A DNA stretch of 45,696 nucleotides, from NCBI RefSeq assembly GCF_000425225.1, contig NZ_AULJ01000013.1, positions 1 through 45,696 on the forward strand. Direction: 5' to 3'. A program made the translations under genes and the position numbers. The notes under the pieces were generated by a model, which did no database searches, was not told the DNA's origin, and saw only the letters and a list, made by a program, of their open reading frames with translations. Source of the stretch: Pontibacillus marinus BH030004 = DSM 16465 (GTDB lineage Bacteria > Bacillota > Bacilli > Bacillales > BH030062). Positions 42,812 through 45,696 of this stretch are shown one piece after another. The stretch's first letter is position 1. Every line of letters begins with the position of its first letter.

Positions 42812-43951
42812 ATGATTTATTTTGATAATAGTGCAACGACGAAGCCTTTTCCCGAAGCGTTAAAAAGTTTTCAACAGGTTTCCGAACGTTATTATGCAAA
42901 TCCATCTTCCATTCATAGTTTTGGAAGTGAAACTGAAAAGCTTTTGCTTCAATCCAAGAAGCAGGCAGCTCAGCTTCTAAATGTGAATCAAGAAGAGATC
43001 ATATTTACATCTGGTGGAACTGAAGGAAATAACTTAGCGATTAAAGGAATTGCTCTTCAGCACCAGAATCGAGGCAAACACATTATTACGACAACAATTG
43101 AACATCCATCTGTATTGGAAGCATGTCGTTCATTAGAAAGTTTAGGTTTTGAAGTTACGTACCTTCCCGTTGACGAAGAAGGAAGATTACGTGTCGAGGA
43201 AGTTAAGAATGCAATCCGAAACGATACCATTTTGTTAAGTGTCATGCATGTCAATAATGAGCTAGGGACTGTCCAACCTATAGAAGAAATAGGTCGTATT
43301 GCAAGTCATTATCCTAAAATGTTTTTCCATGTGGATCACGTACAAGGATTAGGTAAACTTCCGCTTGATTTCCATAGCTCCCACATTGACTTATGTACGA
43401 TGTCGAGTCATAAAATACATGGATTAAAAGGAGCAGGGATGTTATTTGTAAAGCGAAACACCTCCTTGTTTCCGTTGCTCCATGGAGGTAGCCAAGAGGC
43501 TTCTTACAGAGCAGGGACTGAAAATCTAGCTGGTATTGTGGCAATGGTTAAGGCCTTACGAATGATTTTAGATAAACAACAAAGTCAGTACAGACATCTT
43601 GAAAACTTAAATAAACAGTTAAGAGATTGTCTTAAGGATCTTCCTCAGGTCATGATAAATTCACCAGAGGATAGTGCTCCTCACATCTTGAATTTTTCAG
43701 TGCCAGGTTATAAACCTGAAGTTGTGATTCATGCTCTTGGAGAAAAAGGCATTTATATATCAACCAAGTCCGCTTGTTCTTCTAAAAATGCGGATGAAAG
43801 TGCTGTATTATCTGCATGTGGACATCAGTTTAAACGATCTTCATCTGCACTAAGAGTTAGTTTATCTTATGATAGTACAAAAGAAGAAGCGAAAACCTTT
43901 TGTGAGGCGTTTAAAGACGTCATGAATCAATTAAGTGAAGTAATGGGGTAG
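42812..43951 (+). CDS. nifZ: Cysteine desulfurase (NifZ-type, partner of ThiI)
   Basis: A 379-residue PLP enzyme releasing sulfur from cysteine as a persulfide. It shows IYFDNSATTKPFPE, the TSGGTEGNNLAIKG loop, HVDHVQGLGKLPLDF, and the PLP lysine in SSHKIHGLKGAGML (near 201). The active-site cysteine is in STKSACSSKNADES (near 321), and RVSLSYDST near the end fits the IscS/NifS group. Immediate coupling to thiI (5 bp) matches B. subtilis nifZ-thiI, in which NifZ supplies sulfur for 4-thiouridine at tRNA position 8. AAAGGGG lies upstream of the ATG. Confidence 0.92.
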   Translation: MIYFDNSATTKPFPEALKSFQQVSERYYANPSSIHSFGSETEKLLLQSKKQAAQLLNVNQEEIIFTSGGTEGNNLAIKGIALQHQNRGKHIITTTIEHPSVLEACRSLESLGFEVTYLPVDEEGRLRVEEVKNAIRNDTILLSVMHVNNELGTVQPIEEIGRIASHYPKMFFHVDHVQGLGKLPLDFHSSHIDLCTMSSHKIHGLKGAGMLFVKRNTSLFPLLHGGSQEASYRAGTENLAGIVAMVKALRMILDKQQSQYRHLENLNKQLRDCLKDLPQVMINSPEDSAPHILNFSVPGYKPEVVIHALGEKGIYISTKSACSSKNADESAVLSACGHQFKRSSSALRVSLSYDSTKEEAKTFCEAFKDVMNQLSEVMG

Positions 43952-43956
43952 ATAAC

Positions 43957-45159
43957 ATGAACTATGATCATATATTAATCCGGTACGGTGAAATGTCGTT
44001 AAAAGGGAAAAACTTGAAGCACTTCGTAGCTCGTTTGTATGAGAACGTTAAAATGAAGCTCGCTAATTTTTCCAACATCCAAATTAAACGTAATCGAAGT
44101 CGTATGTACATTTTGCTAAATGGAGAAGATCCTGAGCCAATCATGGAACAGCTTAAAGATGTATTTGGGATACAATCCTTCAGTTTAGCAATAAAATCTG
44201 AAAGTGAAGAAGAACAAATTAAAGAAGCGGTTATGTTTGCTTTAACAGAGCCAGAAGATGTGAAAACATTTAAAGTTTCAGTAAGACGTGTAGACAAAGA
44301 CTTTCCTATTGGTTCTCAAGATATGAACCGTGTTCTTGGTGGACATCTTTTATCGAATACAGAAGGATATTCTGTAGATGTTCATAATCCAGATATTGAG
44401 CTTCAAGTTGAAATTCGTAAAGATGGAACTTATATTACATCTAAAAAAATTCCGGGAGCTGGTGGCTTACCAGTAGGTACTTCCGGGAAGAGCTTATTAC
44501 TGCTTTCTGGAGGTATCGACAGTCCGGTAGCTGGATTCTTGTCAATGAAGCGAGGTGTTGAAATGGAAGCGATCCATTTCCATTCCCCGCCTTATACAAG
44601 TGAACGATCTAAACAAAAAGTAATGGACCTTGCAAAGCAACTCACTCGTTTTGGTCATAAGCTACGTGTTCATGTGGTTCCATTTACAAAGCTGCAACAA
44701 ACGATTTATCGTGAAATTCCTGAAGGATACGGCATGACTGTAATGCGTCGTTTAATGATGAAGATCAGTGAACGTGTTGCTGAAAAAGAAGGCATCCTAT
44801 CCTTTACGACTGGAGAGAGTCTTGGTCAAGTAGCTAGTCAAACCATGGAGAGTATGAATACGATTAACGAAGTAACCAATTATCCAATAATTCGTCCACT
44901 GGTATCAATGGACAAGCTTGAGATTATTGATATTTCAAAACGTATTGATACGTATGATATTTCCATTCGTCCATATGAAGATTGTTGTACAGTATTCGTG
45001 CCAAGTCAGCCAAAAACACGCCCAACCCGTGAGAAGATTAATGAATTAGAGGCGAAAGTTGACTTCTCTGAGGAGTTAGAAGAAACGCTTGAATCCATTG
45101 AAGTCATCGAGTTCACAGAAGAAGCAGAGCAAGAAGATGAGTTCTCAGATCTTTTATAA
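43957..45159 (+). CDS. thiI: tRNA 4-thiouridine synthetase ThiI
   Basis: A 400-residue enzyme adenylating and thiolating U8 of tRNA. It has an N-terminal ferredoxin-like domain and THUMP domain (about residues 1-165: IRYGEMSLKGKNLKHFV, VEIRKDGTYITSKKIPGAGG), then a PP-loop ATPase with LLLSGGIDSPVAGF (near 183) and TTGESLGQVASQT. Like other Bacillus ThiI it stops after the PP-loop domain and lacks the rhodanese domain of E. coli. It therefore depends on the adjacent desulfurase. It is translationally coupled to nifZ. Confidence 0.95.
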   Translation: MNYDHILIRYGEMSLKGKNLKHFVARLYENVKMKLANFSNIQIKRNRSRMYILLNGEDPEPIMEQLKDVFGIQSFSLAIKSESEEEQIKEAVMFALTEPEDVKTFKVSVRRVDKDFPIGSQDMNRVLGGHLLSNTEGYSVDVHNPDIELQVEIRKDGTYITSKKIPGAGGLPVGTSGKSLLLLSGGIDSPVAGFLSMKRGVEMEAIHFHSPPYTSERSKQKVMDLAKQLTRFGHKLRVHVVPFTKLQQTIYREIPEGYGMTVMRRLMMKISERVAEKEGILSFTTGESLGQVASQTMESMNTINEVTNYPIIRPLVSMDKLEIIDISKRIDTYDISIRPYEDCCTVFVPSQPKTRPTREKINELEAKVDFSEELEETLESIEVIEFTEEAEQEDEFSDLL

Positions 45160-45245
45160 TGACTAAGATTTCATGAACTACCAATAACTGAATGGATTAT
45201 TTTCGGTTTGTTACACATGCTAGGTAACAAGGAGGTGAGTTCATC

Positions 45246-45446
45246 ATGGCAAACAACAACTCTAACCAACTTGTAGTACCTGGTGTACAACAAGCTTTAG
45301 ATCAAATGAAAACTGAAATTGCACAAGAATTCGGTGTTCAACTTGGTCCAGATTCAACGTCTCGCCAAAACGGCTCTGTTGGCGGTGAAATCACCAAGCG
45401 TTTAGTTCAAGCTGCTGAACAGCAGTATAACGGTCAACAACAATAA
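45246..45446 (+). CDS. sspA: Alpha/beta-type small acid-soluble spore protein
   Basis: A 66-residue DNA-binding spore protein that coats and protects DNA in dormant spores and is degraded by GPR at germination. The family core is evident: [52 protein letters not shown]; the GPR site is within TEIAQEFGV. The ribosome site AAGGAGGTG (45229-45237) is very strong. sspA is the expected neighbour of thiI in Bacillus. A forespore sigma-G promoter is expected but I could not identify a convincing one. This is direct evidence that the organism sporulates. Confidence 0.95.
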   Translation: MANNNSNQLVVPGVQQALDQMKTEIAQEFGVQLGPDSTSRQNGSVGGEITKRLVQAAEQQYNGQQQ

Positions 45447-45458
45447 TGAATAATATGG

Positions 45459-45496
45459 TAAGAGGGTAGTGAGTTAGCTCACTACCCTTTTTTAAC
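45459..45496 (+). terminator. Terminator after sspA
   Basis: The stem AAGAGGGTAGTGAG / CTCACTACCCTTTT around TTAG, followed by TTTAAC. Confidence 0.88.
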
Positions 45497-45509
45497 TTTA
45501 AGACTGGAT

Positions 45510-45696
45510 TTATTCAATTATATGGCAGTTATGTTGAAGACTTGAAACTGAGAGGAGTCCGTTGCTTTTGTGTAATTTGTTCCGGTCAGTGAAACGGCAA
45601 GCCTGTTGTGGAAGAAAAGCCGAGCCTCCTCGTGCCTGCGGGGTCTCGTCTTCCCTTTGTTACCACGACAGTTTGCCGTTTCCTTCCCTCCACGCG
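45510..45696 (-). repeat. Foldback intergenic repeat, copy E (inverted, cut by window end)
   Basis: This is the reverse complement of the right part of copy D (42421-42622), nearly base for base. It starts TTATTC, then GTTGAAGACTTGAAACTGAG, and ends in the right-module arm TTTGCCGTTTCC. It faces copy D in inverted orientation across nifZ-thiI-sspA. The remainder lies outside the window. Confidence 0.88.

Noticed and set aside
45193-45222. Possible sigma-G promoter of sspA (CATGCTA at 45216-45222)
   Set aside because: The -10 fits CATnnTA but no -35 match sits at the right spacing, and the start site would leave almost no leader before the ribosome site.
1-45696. CRISPR array, prophage, transposase or tRNA/rRNA gene
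   Set aside because: No regularly spaced direct repeats, integrase or transposase frames, and no cloverleaf or rRNA sequence were seen on either strand; the repeats present are dispersed palindromes.

Overview
The window reads as chromosomal DNA of an AT-rich, endospore-forming, probably moderately halophilic member of the Bacillaceae (Halobacillus/Pontibacillus-like; the genus is inference). Support comes from an alpha/beta-type small acid-soluble spore protein, CcpA, the bacillithiol-associated protein YtxJ, Na+-type flagellar stators MotP/MotS, a sigma-B promoter, a tyrosine T-box and very acidic tails on several proteins. Gene order follows the Bacillus subtilis ytpP-sftA-murC-ytxGHJ-aroA-ccpA-motPS-acuCBA-tyrS-rpsD-dgcP-ytsP-refZ-hisJ-ezrA-nifZ-thiI-sspA region, so most of the window is conserved core genome.

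Layout. 0.4-7 kb: ytoQ, a small membrane protein, a chemoreceptor, a PTS EIIC-like membrane protein, ytpP, ytpQ and ytpR. 7.3-14 kb: DNA translocase sftA, a nicotinate phosphoribosyltransferase-like gene, murC and an M29 aminopeptidase. 14.2-22.6 kb: stress genes ytxG/ytxH behind a sigma-B promoter, ytxJ, a 716-residue FtsA-like ATPase, aroA, ccpA and motPS. 22.9-28.7 kb, minus strand: acuABC and a class A penicillin-binding protein. 28.9-35.3 kb: T-box plus tyrS, a GNAT acetyltransferase, a nuclease-helicase fusion and rpsD with a long leader. 35.7-45.5 kb: dgcP, ytsP, refZ, hisJ, ezrA plus a small membrane protein, nifZ-thiI and an ssp gene. Recurring themes are cell envelope and division (murC, sftA, PBP, ezrA, refZ, FtsA-like), carbon control (ccpA, acuABC), translation (tyrS, rpsD, thiI/nifZ) and stress or redox functions (ytxGHJ, ytpP, ytsP).

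The most unusual content is non-coding. Five copies (two cut by the window edges) of a roughly 550-750 bp foldback element lie between genes. A full copy has terminal inverted repeats, two homologous hairpin modules in opposite orientation, and no transposase. Hairpin stems differ between copies by compensatory base changes. Two copies carry a three-hairpin cassette that is also found, inverted and again with compensatory changes, inside an unrelated GCGCCC/GGGCGC repeat at 22.6 kb. A third repeat type, four CGGACAT units, occupies the centre of one copy. Both window edges fall inside the foldback family, as would happen if this were a contig broken at repeats.
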